A stretch of 64,000 nucleotides of DNA from Ancylobacter sp. TS-1 (GCF_009223885.1 NZ_CP045144.1:496001-560000); one strand, 5' to 3'. Positions 48,359 to 58,158 are shown, counted from the stretch's first letter. The notes: generated by a model not told the origin, from the letters alone. Made by a program: numbers and translations.

Positions 48359-49390
48359 ATGAAGCTTGTCTATATCCAGTTCCTGCGAGCGGCGGCCGCG
48401 CTTTCCGTCGTCGTTTTTCATGCGATAGGTACAGGCGAAACCTACCTGCGAGGGCAGGACACGGAGTGGTTCGGCCTGTTTCGACATGGTGACGTCGGCG
48501 TCGATATGTTCTTCGTCGTCTCCGGCTTCATCATGTTTCATTCGTGCAACAAGCCGAATGTCGATCCGTGGCTGTTCATTGCGCACCGAATCCGCCGGAT
48601 TGTTCCGATTTACTGGGTGCTGACGGCGGCCTTCCTGTTCATCGGCTTTCTGTCTCCAGCTATCTTCCGGTCGCTGTCGTGGATGGATGGCGGGTTCATC
48701 TTGTCGTCGTTCTTCTTCATGTCGTTCCTGTTCGACCGCATGCCGATCATCTATGTCGGCTGGTCGCTCGAATATGAGATGCTGTTCTATTTCCTCATCT
48801 TCTTCTGCATGCTGGCGGTTCCCCGATTCATCTGGGTGAGCATAGCGGTGTTGTTCGCCGTAGGCGTCGCGGCGGGGACCATGCTGGATCCCGGCGAGAA
48901 GACCTGGGTGCTCATGTTCCTGACGCGCTCCTATCTGCTCGAATTCGTCTATGGCGTGAGCGTCGCGATGTGGCTGGAGCAGCGCCGGGTCCCGGGCATC
49001 ATCCTGGTCGCCATTCTCGGGGCGACGGCGCTCGTTTTCTTCGACAATCCCTGGAATTCGCTCATCGTCGCGGGCATACCGGCGTCGCTGATCATTTGGG
49101 CGGCGGTGATGCTCAATCGTCGCTGGCCGGATATCGGGCCGGTCGGCCGTTGCCTCGGCTTCCTCGGCGACGCTTCCTATTCGCTCTACCTGGTGCAGGT
49201 CTTCACGATACCGGCCGTGTTCAAGGTCGTCCTGAAGACGATGCCGGCACTATCCCTCGATCTCGCGATAGCCCTCGCCACGCTCGTCACCCTCGCAGCC
49301 GGGGTGCTGGCCTATGCGCTCATGGAGCGGCCGTTGATGGCCGTCACGGGTCGTCTCATCTTCCGCCAGAGGCAGCGGGCGGGCGTGTGA
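48359..49390 (+). CDS. Acyltransferase family 3 (OafA/NodX-type) membrane protein
   Basis: 343 residues from the ATG at 48359 (MKLVYIQFLRAAAALSVVVFHA); the frame opens earlier but the family start is here. About ten membrane segments. The conserved H of VVVFHA, the GVDMFFVVSGFIM motif, RIRRIVPIYW and WSLEYEMLFYFLIF match acyltransferase-3 proteins, which add acetyl or other acyl groups to exported polysaccharides or lipids. The acceptor is unknown. The gene looks somewhat richer in A/T than the neighbouring aap genes, a weak sign of separate origin. Confidence 0.88.
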   Translation: MKLVYIQFLRAAAALSVVVFHAIGTGETYLRGQDTEWFGLFRHGDVGVDMFFVVSGFIMFHSCNKPNVDPWLFIAHRIRRIVPIYWVLTAAFLFIGFLSPAIFRSLSWMDGGFILSSFFFMSFLFDRMPIIYVGWSLEYEMLFYFLIFFCMLAVPRFIWVSIAVLFAVGVAAGTMLDPGEKTWVLMFLTRSYLLEFVYGVSVAMWLEQRRVPGIILVAILGATALVFFDNPWNSLIVAGIPASLIIWAAVMLNRRWPDIGPVGRCLGFLGDASYSLYLVQVFTIPAVFKVVLKTMPALSLDLAIALATLVTLAAGVLAYALMERPLMAVTGRLIFRQRQRAGV

Positions 49391-49438
49391 GCCCGGCCGC
49401 GCCGTGCGCCTTTACTGAGCCGGGGATGGCGCGAGCCG

Positions 49439-50284
49439 TCAGGCGGGACCGATGGCCGCCGGCTGGTCGGAGGCGCCCCATTCGGACCATGAGCCGTCAT
49501 AGAGCGCGGCGGGCGGCGTGCCGATGGCGTCCAGCGCCAGCCAGAGGATGGCGGCGGTCACGCCCGATCCGCAACTCGTGATGACGGGGCGGTCGGTGTC
49601 GATGCCGGCCGCCTCGACGGCGGCGCGGATCGTTGCCGGGTCGGCGAGCCGGCCGTCCTTCACCACCGCGTTGAAGGGCAGGTTGCGGGCACCGGGAATG
49701 TGGCCCGGGCGCACGCCCGGACGCGGATCTGGCGCGTCACCGCTGAAACGTTCGGCCGAGCGGGCGTCGAGCACCTGCGCCGTGCCGTCGATGCTGGCCG
49801 CCGCGACATCGGCCATGCCGGCGACGAGGGAACGGTCGAGCCGGGCGGCGAAGGTCGCGGGCGCCGGCGCGGCATCCCCGGCCTCGGTCGGGCGGCCCTC
49901 GGCAAGCCATTTGGGCAGGCCGCCATCCAGCACGAAGACGTTCTTGGCCCCGAAGGCGCGTAGGGTCCACCACACGCGCGCGGCCGAGAACAGGCCGACG
50001 GAATCGTAGACGACGATGGTGGAGTCATTGGTCAGCCCGAGCGCACCGGCGGCCTGCGCGAACTGCGCCTCACCCGGCAGCATGTGCGGCAGGCCGCTCG
50101 ACGCGTCGGAGACGGCGTCGACGTCGAAGAACACCGCGCCCGGTATGTGGGCGGCGCGGTATTCCTCGCGCGCCTTGCGGCCGCTGGCCGGCATGTGCCA
50201 CGAGCCGTCGACGATGGCGAGGCCGGGCTCGCCCAGATGTGCGGCGAGCCAGTCGGTCGAGACAAAACGGTTATTGTCGGTCAT
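49439..50284 (-). CDS. sseA: 3-Mercaptopyruvate/thiosulfate sulfurtransferase
   Basis: 281 residues with two rhodanese domains. The first (inactive) has VDGSWHMP and HIPGAVFFDVDAVSD. The second has DARSAERFSG, HIPGARNLPF and the catalytic loop CGSGVTA, the CGSGVTA form being typical of mercaptopyruvate sulfurtransferases. It moves sulfur from 3-mercaptopyruvate to thiol acceptors. It starts 30 bases after the stop of the editing-protein gene, in a run cysK-alaX-sseA that links cysteine synthesis and catabolism. Confidence 0.93.
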   Translation of the reverse strand: MTDNNRFVSTDWLAAHLGEPGLAIVDGSWHMPASGRKAREEYRAAHIPGAVFFDVDAVSDASSGLPHMLPGEAQFAQAAGALGLTNDSTIVVYDSVGLFSAARVWWTLRAFGAKNVFVLDGGLPKWLAEGRPTEAGDAAPAPATFAARLDRSLVAGMADVAAASIDGTAQVLDARSAERFSGDAPDPRPGVRPGHIPGARNLPFNAVVKDGRLADPATIRAAVEAAGIDTDRPVITSCGSGVTAAILWLALDAIGTPPAALYDGSWSEWGASDQPAAIGPA

Positions 50285-50314
50285 GGGGCACTTCCCGGCC
50301 GCGTGCGTGGCGCC

Positions 50315-51028
50315 TCAGGCCCAGGCCAGCCGCACGCGGCGGTTCTGCTGGCCCTTCTTCTCGATCTTCGTCACCTGCACCGCGCCGATCTCGTCGAGCG
50401 AGCGCACATGCGTGCCGCCGCAGGGCTGCAGGTCGATCCCGGCGATCTCGACGAGGCGCACGCGCCCGGTGCCGCGCGGTGGCTTGACCGAAAGGGTCTT
50501 CACCAGCCCCGGATTGGCGTCCAGCTCCTCGTCGGTGATCCAGCGTTCCGACACCTTCGCGCCGGTGGCGATCATTTCCGCCACCTTCGCGGTGATCGCG
50601 TCCTTGTCGAGCCCGGCGTCGGGAATGTCGAAGTCGAGCCGGCTCTCCTCCTCGCCGATGGAACCGCCCGTTACCGGGTAGGGCAGGGCGACCGAGAGCA
50701 GGTGCAGCGCCGTGTGCATGCGCATGCGCTTGTGGCGGGTCGGCCAGTCGAGGCGCAGCGTCACCGCCTCGCCGGGCTCGGGCAACTCCGTGCCGGCCGC
50801 CGGCACATGGACGACGTCGACCTTGGACGGCCCGTAAATGGCGGTTTCGATGGCGATCTCGCGGCCATCCGCCCGCACCAGCACGCCGCGGTCGCCCGGC
50901 TGCCCGCCGGCGGAGGCGTAGAACACGGTGCGGTCGGTGACGATGCCGCCTTCCGCCGTCAGCTCGGTGACGACGGCGGTCGTCTCCTTCTGGTAGGCGT
51001 CGTCGCGGAAGAGCAGGATCGTTGCCAT
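50315..51028 (-). CDS. Free-standing alanyl-tRNA editing protein (AlaX-type)
   Basis: 237 residues. It matches the AlaRS editing domain: TVFYASAGGQPGDRG at the start, the zinc HxxxH in MHTALHLL, and CGGTHVRSLDEIG near the C-terminus. Such proteins hydrolyse Ser-tRNA-Ala or Gly-tRNA-Ala in the cytoplasm. The start ATG shares one base with the cysK stop (TGATG at 51030-51026), so the two are translationally coupled. A coupling of tRNA proofreading with cysteine synthesis is plausible because serine derivatives are the misloaded substrates. Confidence 0.9.
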   Translation of the reverse strand: MATILLFRDDAYQKETTAVVTELTAEGGIVTDRTVFYASAGGQPGDRGVLVRADGREIAIETAIYGPSKVDVVHVPAAGTELPEPGEAVTLRLDWPTRHKRMRMHTALHLLSVALPYPVTGGSIGEEESRLDFDIPDAGLDKDAITAKVAEMIATGAKVSERWITDEELDANPGLVKTLSVKPPRGTGRVRLVEIAGIDLQPCGGTHVRSLDEIGAVQVTKIEKKGQQNRRVRLAWA

Positions 51029-52059
51029 CAGACCAGCACGTTCGGAATGTCCACGCTGCGCTCCAGCCAGCCCGGCACGGGCAGGCCCTTCTCGCGCAGG
51101 AAGGCGGGGTTGAAGAGCTTCGACTGGTAGCGCGTGCCGAAATCGCAAAGCACGGTGACGATGGTATGGCCGGGGCCAAGCTCCCGGGCGAGACGGATGG
51201 CGCCGGCAATGTTGATGCCCGACGAACTCCCGAGGCACAGTCCCTCATGCTCCAGCAGGTCGAACACGATCTGCACCGCCTCGGCGTCCGGAATCTGGTA
51301 GGCCGTGTCGATCGGCGCGCCCTCCAGATTGGCGGTGATGCGGCCCTGGCCGATGCCCTCGGTGATGGAGGAGCCTTCCGACTTGAGCACGCCGGTCGTG
51401 TAGTAGCTGTAGAGCGCCGCGCCGAAGGGGTCGGCCAGAGCGATGCGGATCGCCGGGTTGCGGGCCTTGAGCGCAATCGCGGTGCCCGCCAGCGTGCCGC
51501 CGGTGCCGACCGCCGAGACGAAGCCGTCGACTTTGCCGCCGGTCTGCGCCCAGATCTCCGGGCCGGTGGTCTCGATATGCGCCTGCCGGTTGGCGACGTT
51601 GTCGAACTGGTTGGCCCACACCGCGCCGTTCGGCTCGCTCGCCGCCAGCGCCTCGGCAAGGCGGCCCGAGACCTTCACATAGTTGTTCGGATTGGCGTAG
51701 GCGGCCGCCGGAACCTCGACCAGCGTGGCGCCGGCGAGCCGCAGCATGTCCTTCTTTTCCTGGCTCTGCGTCTCGGGGATGACGATCACCGAGCGGAAGC
51801 CGAGTGCGTTGCCGACGAGGGCGAGGCCGATGCCGGTATTGCCCGCCGTGCCCTCGACGATGACGCCGCCGGGGCGCAGCTCGCCGCGCGCCACCGCGTC
51901 CTGGATGATGAAAAGCGCGGCGCGATCCTTCACCGACTGGCCGGGATTGAGGAACTCGGCCTTGCCGAGAATCGTGCAGCCGGTGGCCTGCGAGGCGTGC
52001 TGGAGCTTGATGAGCGGCGTATTGCCGATCGCCTCGACGAGACCGTTGCGGATGTCCAT
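51028..52059 (-). CDS. cysK: Cysteine synthase (O-acetylserine sulfhydrylase)
   Basis: 343 residues, fold-type II PLP enzyme. It makes cysteine from O-acetylserine and sulfide. The start IGNTPLIKLQ, PLP lysine in NPGQSVKDRAA, EGTAGNTGIGLALVGNA (phosphate-loop neighbour), AVGTGGTLAG and GSSSGINIAGA are all present. The GTAGNTG variant and the length above 330 place it in the longer CysK-like group related to cystathionine beta-synthase, so substrate range should be tested. It is the first gene of cysK-alaX-sseA. Confidence 0.92.
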   Translation of the reverse strand: MDIRNGLVEAIGNTPLIKLQHASQATGCTILGKAEFLNPGQSVKDRAALFIIQDAVARGELRPGGVIVEGTAGNTGIGLALVGNALGFRSVIVIPETQSQEKKDMLRLAGATLVEVPAAAYANPNNYVKVSGRLAEALAASEPNGAVWANQFDNVANRQAHIETTGPEIWAQTGGKVDGFVSAVGTGGTLAGTAIALKARNPAIRIALADPFGAALYSYYTTGVLKSEGSSITEGIGQGRITANLEGAPIDTAYQIPDAEAVQIVFDLLEHEGLCLGSSSGINIAGAIRLARELGPGHTIVTVLCDFGTRYQSKLFNPAFLREKGLPVPGWLERSVDIPNVLV

Positions 52060-52133
52060 GGTTCTTCTGCTGCCCTGCCCGAAAGGTCCACGAAGTTAGT
52101 GGGCCACTACCGGCTCGGCAACCGGCTTGCGCG

Positions 52134-53582
52134 TCAATTCCCGCGAATGCGCGCAAATCGGTCGAGCGCCCGCGCCCGTGCCGCCGCGTGGTCGACGACG
52201 GGGCGCGGATAGGTCTCGCCCAGCGAGACGCCGGCCCGGCGCAGCACCTCGGCGGGTGCCTCCCACGGCCTGTGGATGAGCGACGCGGGCAGGCGAGCGA
52301 GTTCCGGCACGAAGCGGCGGACATAGGCGCCGTCGGGATCGAATTTCTCGCCCTGGCTGACGGGGTTGAAGATGCGGAAATAGGGCGCGGCGTCGGCGCC
52401 GGATCCCGCCACCCACTGCCAGCTCGCCGGGTTGCTGGCGGGGTCGGCGTCGACCAGCGTGTCCCAGAACCAGTCCTCGCCCCGGCGCCAGTCGGTAAGA
52501 CCGTGCTTGATCAGCAAGGAGGCCGCGACCATGCGCACCCGGTTGTGCATCCACCCGGTCTGCCAGAGCTGGCGCATGCCGGCATCGACGATGGGGTAGC
52601 CCGTCAGGCCCTTCCGCCATGCCGTCTCCAGCACGGCGTCGGGCTCCCATGCGAAGGCGTCGAAGCTGCGGTTGAAGTTCTCCCGGCCGATGTCGGGGAA
52701 ATGGAACAGCAGGTGGTAGCTGAACTCGCGCCAGTACAGTTCGCTGACGAATTTCTCGACGTCCTGGCCGGGCACAAGGCCGGCATCACCGGCATGACGG
52801 ATGGCAGCGAGCACCTGCCGGGGCGAGACCTCGCCGAAGCGCAGATGCGGGGAGAGGCGCGAGACATGCGGCCGGTCGGGCCGGTCGCGGCCCAGCGCAT
52901 AGCCGGTAAGGCCCTCATCGATGAAGTCCGAAAGCCGGGCGGCCGCGCCCCGCTCGCCGGGCGTCCAGCTTTCGCGCAGGCCGCCGGCCCAGTCCGGGGC
53001 CGTCGGCTCCAGCGCCCAGTCGTCGAGACGCTCGCTGTCGGGCGCCTTCGCGAAACGCCATTCGCCCTCGGCGCGGCGCGGCACGCTCACCTCCTGCTGG
53101 CGGGCATTGCGGTAGAAGGGCGTGAAGACGCGGAAGGGGCCGCCGGCCTGCGTCTTCACCGTCCACGGCTCATGCAGCAGCGCGGCGTTGAAGCTCTCCA
53201 CCGCGATACCCCGGTCGGCGAGCCCGGCCTTCAGTGCGCGGTCGAGGGCGATCTCCGGCGCGCCATAGCGCCGGTTCCAGAACACGGCATCGGCGGCGGT
53301 CTCCTCGACAAGCGAGGGAATGACGTCACCGGCCGGCCCCCGCCGCAGCACGAGCGTCCCTCCCAGAGCGGCGATCTCCGCGCCCAGCGCCGCCAGCGAG
53401 CGCCCGAGCCACCAGCGCGCGGCGCCGCCGAGCGGCCGGATGCCCGCGCTTTCCTCGTCCAGCACATAGGCGATGACCAGCGCCCGGCCGGACGCGCGCG
53501 CCGCCGCGATGGCCGGATTGTCGGCAAGGCGCAGGTCGTCGCGCAGCCAGACGAGGGCAGGGTGCTGGGAAGGCGTGGGCAT
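52134..53582 (-). CDS. phrB: Deoxyribodipyrimidine photolyase
   Basis: 482 residues, class I CPD photolyase. It repairs UV pyrimidine dimers with light. The N-terminal antenna domain starts LVWLRDDLRLADNPAI. The FAD domain has SRLSPHLRFGEVSPRQVLAAI, SELYWREFSYHLLFHFP, GYPIVDAGMRQLWQTGWMHNR, VDADPASNPASWQW and the FRIFNPVSQGEKFDPDG end motif. Length is normal. It is divergent from the SDR remnant at 53724. Confidence 0.96.
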   Translation of the reverse strand: MPTPSQHPALVWLRDDLRLADNPAIAAARASGRALVIAYVLDEESAGIRPLGGAARWWLGRSLAALGAEIAALGGTLVLRRGPAGDVIPSLVEETAADAVFWNRRYGAPEIALDRALKAGLADRGIAVESFNAALLHEPWTVKTQAGGPFRVFTPFYRNARQQEVSVPRRAEGEWRFAKAPDSERLDDWALEPTAPDWAGGLRESWTPGERGAAARLSDFIDEGLTGYALGRDRPDRPHVSRLSPHLRFGEVSPRQVLAAIRHAGDAGLVPGQDVEKFVSELYWREFSYHLLFHFPDIGRENFNRSFDAFAWEPDAVLETAWRKGLTGYPIVDAGMRQLWQTGWMHNRVRMVAASLLIKHGLTDWRRGEDWFWDTLVDADPASNPASWQWVAGSGADAAPYFRIFNPVSQGEKFDPDGAYVRRFVPELARLPASLIHRPWEAPAEVLRRAGVSLGETYPRPVVDHAAARARALDRFARIRGN

Positions 53583-53723
53583 GATCGGTCCACCATGACG
53601 TTGCGCCCTATCCTACGCGAACGTTCCCAACGAGGATCACGGACACTGGCCAAACCCTGCCGGTACTTAACAATGATAAGCATCATCGAAACAGGTTCGG
53701 TACATCGGCCGACAGGGGGCAAC

Positions 53724-53863
53724 ATGAACGCCGTCTTGTCCCCCGGGACCGCCGTCGTCACCGGCGCCTCAAGCGGGTCTATGCGGAGCGCCTCGCCCGG
53801 CGCGGCTACGACCTCATCCTCCGCTCAGCCGCCCGGCGGCGCGCTACGGCGTCGGCGCGGCGG
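53724..53863 (+). pseudogene. Remnant of a short-chain dehydrogenase/reductase gene
   Basis: The frame from ATG 53724 (GGGGGC upstream) reads MNAVLSPGTAVVTGASSG, the start of an SDR Rossmann fold, but then loses the expected IGA. From 53777 another frame continues exactly where the family would: VYAERLARRGYDLIL. A deletion of about eight bases around 53776 explains both halves. After about 53822 the similarity fades and the rest of the gene (over 200 codons) is missing; tamB ends at 53890 on the other strand. The start codon, ribosome site and upstream region are intact. Confidence 0.75.
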
Positions 53864-53889
53864 TCTGAGGCGTCAGCAATCCCACTGCG

Positions 53890-56800
53890 TCAGTAGTCCC
53901 ACTGGGCGCCGATGCCGACCTCGGCCGAGCCGTCGGCGCCCGTGGCACCCTGCAGGCGGATGTTCTTGGTCACGTCGACATCCACCGTCACCCGGCTCGA
54001 TCCCGCCGTCGTGCCCTGCCGCACGCCAAGATAGATGTTGTCGTTGATCCGGCGGCCGACGCCGATCTGACCGCCGGTTCCTTCGGCATTGGCGCCGATG
54101 TCGAGGCTGTCGACGCCGAGCGAGCGGCGCAGATTCTCCAGCACGCCGGCACCGCCGGAAAACTGCGCGGCGATCTGCGCCAGCTGGAGCGCCTGGCCGG
54201 CATTGAGCGAGCCGGCGGAGCGGCCGAACAGCAGGCGCGCGATCACCTCGTCCTGCGGCAGCGTCGGTGTCGAGGAGAAGCTCACCGTGGGCCGCGAGGC
54301 CGGGCCGGAGATGAGAAGCTGCGCAGTGATGTCCGTGCTTGTCGTTTCCGCCACGAAGTCGAGTTCGGGTACGGTCGTGCCAGTGAAGGTGACGCGTCCG
54401 CGCGAGAAGGTGAGGCGGCGGCCGCCGAAATCGAAGGTGCCGCGCCGCAGTTCGAAACCGCCGAGCGCCACCGGCGCCCGTGTGGTCCCGCTCAGCTTCA
54501 GTTCGCCGCCGAGTTGGGCCTCCATGCCGAGGCCACGCACGAAGACATTGTTGCTCGGCGCCGAGAGCGCGAGATCGAGGGCGATGCCGCTGCGGCTTGC
54601 CGGCGCCGACCGGTTCACCGAAGGACTGAGCTTCTTGAACTTGCCGCTCGCATTGACGTGGCGGACGTTCAGGTTCTGCACGCCGCCGGGGAAGCGGTCC
54701 GGCACGTTGATGTCGAGCGCGCGCAGCACGAGCCGGCCGGTGAGGCGCGGGCCGTTGAGAAAGGCACCCTCCAACCCCAGCCGCCCCTCGGCGACGAGGC
54801 GCATCAGGTCGCTGTTCACCAGCGCGGCGTTCGACAGGTCGAGATCGATCCGGCCGGGATAGAAGGCGGCGGGATCGAGCGCGATGTTGCCGCGCCCCGT
54901 CACGCTGCCGCCATTGGTGGTGCGGGCGCTGAAGCTGGAGATGGTGACGGTGCGGTCGGTGCCGGTCAGCAGCGCCTCGATGCGGTCGAGCGCGACGCCG
55001 TTCACCGCATCGTCGAAGCGTCCGCCCGAGACACGCACCGTGCCGCCCGCCCGTGGCGCGGCGGCCGTGCCGCGCAGCGTGGCGTCGACAGTGGCGGTGC
55101 CGGTCAGCCGCGAGCCGGTGGTGGCGAGCAGCGGATTGACGATGGCGAGATTGACGGCGCCGCGCAGCGCCAGATCGAGATCGCCGGCCCCCACCGGCAC
55201 CGAGCCGTTGACGGTGAAGCCCTGGAGATGCTGGCCGGTGACACTGGCGCGCAGCGCGGCGCGCCCGTCGGCAAGCGTGCCGGTCGCCGTGATATCGAAC
55301 GGGCCGGCGCCGGAGGCGGCGAGATCCGGGCTGCTGAGGCGGGCGATGCGCAGATCATAGGTGCCGTTCGGGGTCTGCGGGGTGCCGCGAATGCGCGCCG
55401 TGCCGCTGAGCGTGCCCGAAAGGCCGGGGTCGCTGCCGGCCAGTCCCGCCAGCGCGAGGGGCAGGGCGCGCAGATCGGCCGAGAGGTCGAGCGCCGCACC
55501 GGCGGAACCGGAGATCGTCGCGCTTCCCCCGCCGGCGGCGAGGGCGAGGCGGTCGACGCTCACCGTGCCGGAGGCCAGCGTGAAGGTGGCCGGCGCGCTG
55601 GTCGCCACACTGAGGCTTCCCCGCGTCGCGGTGAGCCGGTCGAGCCGCAGCCGGGCGCCGTCCGGGCGTGGCTCCAGCCTTCCGCCGGCCCGCAACGTGG
55701 TGCCTTGTGCCACGGCGTCCAGCGTCAGGTCGGTGCCGTTGGCGTTTCCGTTGGCGCGCAGGGAGGCGGTCTCCACCGTGAGGCCGGAAAGGTCCAGCGC
55801 GCGCAGATCCGCCGTGCCGTTCAGCATCGGAACGCCGCGGGCGTCGCGCACGGTGCCGTCGACGGTGGCGGAGGTCACGGAGCGGCCGAAGGCGCGCAAA
55901 TTGGCGGCCGTGGCGCGAATGGCGGCATCCTGCCGCCCCTCGGCGACCGAGAGCGTCACATCGGCGTCGAGCCGGCCGGCCATCTCCGTCAGGGCAAGGG
56001 CGGCGACATCGGCAAGATCGCCGGCGGCGACGGTGAGCCGGCCGGTTGCGAGGTTGTCGGGCGTGAGCGCAACGTCGCCGCGCGCCGTGACCGAGCCGAT
56101 CGCAATATCGAGGCCGGACAGCGCGCGCGTTCCGTCCGCCTGCGTAGCGAGCGCGCCGGCGCCGCGCGCGGGCTTGCCGGCCACCTCGCCGGAAAGGGTG
56201 AAGCTGCCGGAAGCCGCGCCGGTGATGTCGGTGGCCGTCACGTCGATCGCTAGATCGCGCACGGGACGGCCCTCGGCGACGCCCTGCGGCACGCGCAGGC
56301 GTGCCTTCACGCCGAGATCGTCGACGGTGCCGGAAAAGGTGGCGTCGGCATCCAGCGCGCCGCCGAGGCGCGGGTCGAGGCGGGCGAGGTCGTCCAGCGT
56401 CAGCCGGGCGGCAAGGTCGGCGATATCGGCGGCGATGCGCCCGTTGACGGTGGCGGAAAGGCCCTGCGAGTCGATCTTGAGATCGCGTACCGATACGGCG
56501 TTGGTGCCATCGCGGGCGAGGGCGCCGTCGACACGCAGCGACGAGCCGACCAGCGCGTCGAGCCGCGCGATGCCGGTCGCCAGCCCCTGCGCGCTGCCCT
56601 GAACGCTGGCGCTGACGCGGGAAAGATCGGCAGCGGCGGACAGCCGCGCCTCCAGCGTCGCGCTGCCGGCGAGCGGGCGGCCGGCGAGGGGGGCGAAAGC
56701 GGCAAGGTCGAGCCGCCGGACGGAAAGGTCGCCGTCGATGGCCTGCGTGCTCGCCTCGCCGGTGAAACGCGCCTCGAGGGCCGTCAGTTCGACCGTCGCC

Positions 56801-58158
56801 GCCTGTACGGTGACCGCCTGCGCGGCCGGGACGGCCTGCGGATCGGTGGTGCCGGTCAGGCTGAACCGGCCGGAGGTTCCGAGCGCGGTGGCCACCTGCG
56901 GATCCTGCGCGGTCAACCCCGTCGCGGTACCGTCGACGGTCAGATTGAGGCGTCCCGACGAATCGGGCACGGTGCGAAGCGTCGCGTTCAGCGATGCCGC
57001 GCCATAGCCCGCTCCGGTGATGCCGGAGGCGGTTATCTCTGCATTGATAGCCGGCTGATTAACGGCGCCGCTTGCCGTTCCCGCGGCACGAAGCCCTTTC
57101 CACGCAATGCCTTGCGACAGGCCGACATATCGAGCCGCGTCGTTCGCGGTCACGTCGTAGGTGGCATTTAGTTTGCCGGCTGAATCAATGGTTCCGCTGG
57201 CCATCGCCTGAAAACCGGCGGCGCGTGCTGTCAGCTTCTCGACGGTGACATTCCGGGCGTCGTCGATCGTCCCAGCGCCGGCGAATTCGGCGCGACCCTC
57301 GAATATCGGCGCAATATCGGCCGGCAGCAGCCGGGCGATGTCGGCGTCGAGCGCGAAGGTGAGCCGGCGGCCGCCGGTGACGGCGCGGATTCCGGCTGCG
57401 CCGCTGGCTTCCGCGAGCGTGCCGGCGGAAAGGCGGAACTGGCCGTCCCAGGCGTCGAGCGGACCGCCGCCTTTCAGCGTCGCGGCGATCTCGGGCAGGC
57501 CGTCAAAGCCGGCGGCGCGCGCGATCAGCCCGCCGGCGGGCTCCTGGCCGGCAATGTCGAGGTCGAGCCGCCCGCTTTCGGGCGCGTATGTGGCCGAGCC
57601 TGAGAGGTTTCCGGGCGCGTCGAGCCGGTCGAGCGCGAAATGGAGCGAGACGCCCTGCGCCAGCGAGGCGAGATCGGCCGAGCCGGTGAGTGACAGCCGC
57701 GCCGAATGGCCGAGCACGGGCTCTTCCAGCACGATTTCGGGGATTTCGAGCGCATCGACGCGCACGGGCAGACCCCATGACGTGCCGCCGGTGGCGGAAT
57801 CCGGCGAGGGCGGCAGTTCCGGCCGCCTGAGCAACTCGACGCGGGCGGCAGAAAGGCGCGGGATATCGAGCCGGCCGGCGAGCAGGGCGGTCGGCCGCCA
57901 GTCGAGCGCGGCGGCGTCGACACCGGCGAAGCGGCCTTGAGCATCGGCAAGCTCGATGCGCGCGGCGCGGATGTCGAAGGGAATGAGCCCGCCAATGCCG
58001 CTCACCGTCACCGCGAGATCCGGCGTGGAGGCGGCCGAGGAGACGATCCGTGCCAGCAGGGCGCGGCCGGGCGGGGTCTGCAACGCGCCGAAGGCCAGCA
58101 CCGGCAGCAGTGCCAGCACGAGCAGCAGCAGGAGGAGAGGGCGAAGCGCGCGTTTCAT
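53890..58158 (-). CDS. tamB: Translocation and assembly module protein TamB
   Basis: 1422 residues. It has one N-terminal membrane anchor (LLLLLLVLALLPVLAFGAL), then a very long repetitive beta-rich region (hydrophobic groove type) rich in Thr, Gly, Ala and Asp, and the C-terminal DUF490/TamB domain (GTFDFGGRRLTFSRGRVTF, ELDFVAETTSTDI, GPASRPTVSFSSTPTLPQDE, closing GIGAQWDY). It spans the periplasm and works with TamA in outer-membrane protein insertion or lipid transport. The start overlaps the tamA stop by one base (TGATG at 58160-58156). Confidence 0.95.
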   Translation of the reverse strand: MKRALRPLLLLLLVLALLPVLAFGALQTPPGRALLARIVSSAASTPDLAVTVSGIGGLIPFDIRAARIELADAQGRFAGVDAAALDWRPTALLAGRLDIPRLSAARVELLRRPELPPSPDSATGGTSWGLPVRVDALEIPEIVLEEPVLGHSARLSLTGSADLASLAQGVSLHFALDRLDAPGNLSGSATYAPESGRLDLDIAGQEPAGGLIARAAGFDGLPEIAATLKGGGPLDAWDGQFRLSAGTLAEASGAAGIRAVTGGRRLTFALDADIARLLPADIAPIFEGRAEFAGAGTIDDARNVTVEKLTARAAGFQAMASGTIDSAGKLNATYDVTANDAARYVGLSQGIAWKGLRAAGTASGAVNQPAINAEITASGITGAGYGAASLNATLRTVPDSSGRLNLTVDGTATGLTAQDPQVATALGTSGRFSLTGTTDPQAVPAAQAVTVQAATVELTALEARFTGEASTQAIDGDLSVRRLDLAAFAPLAGRPLAGSATLEARLSAAADLSRVSASVQGSAQGLATGIARLDALVGSSLRVDGALARDGTNAVSVRDLKIDSQGLSATVNGRIAADIADLAARLTLDDLARLDPRLGGALDADATFSGTVDDLGVKARLRVPQGVAEGRPVRDLAIDVTATDITGAASGSFTLSGEVAGKPARGAGALATQADGTRALSGLDIAIGSVTARGDVALTPDNLATGRLTVAAGDLADVAALALTEMAGRLDADVTLSVAEGRQDAAIRATAANLRAFGRSVTSATVDGTVRDARGVPMLNGTADLRALDLSGLTVETASLRANGNANGTDLTLDAVAQGTTLRAGGRLEPRPDGARLRLDRLTATRGSLSVATSAPATFTLASGTVSVDRLALAAGGGSATISGSAGAALDLSADLRALPLALAGLAGSDPGLSGTLSGTARIRGTPQTPNGTYDLRIARLSSPDLAASGAGPFDITATGTLADGRAALRASVTGQHLQGFTVNGSVPVGAGDLDLALRGAVNLAIVNPLLATTGSRLTGTATVDATLRGTAAAPRAGGTVRVSGGRFDDAVNGVALDRIEALLTGTDRTVTISSFSARTTNGGSVTGRGNIALDPAAFYPGRIDLDLSNAALVNSDLMRLVAEGRLGLEGAFLNGPRLTGRLVLRALDINVPDRFPGGVQNLNVRHVNASGKFKKLSPSVNRSAPASRSGIALDLALSAPSNNVFVRGLGMEAQLGGELKLSGTTRAPVALGGFELRRGTFDFGGRRLTFSRGRVTFTGTTVPELDFVAETTSTDITAQLLISGPASRPTVSFSSTPTLPQDEVIARLLFGRSAGSLNAGQALQLAQIAAQFSGGAGVLENLRRSLGVDSLDIGANAEGTGGQIGVGRRINDNIYLGVRQGTTAGSSRVTVDVDVTKNIRLQGATGADGSAEVGIGAQWDY

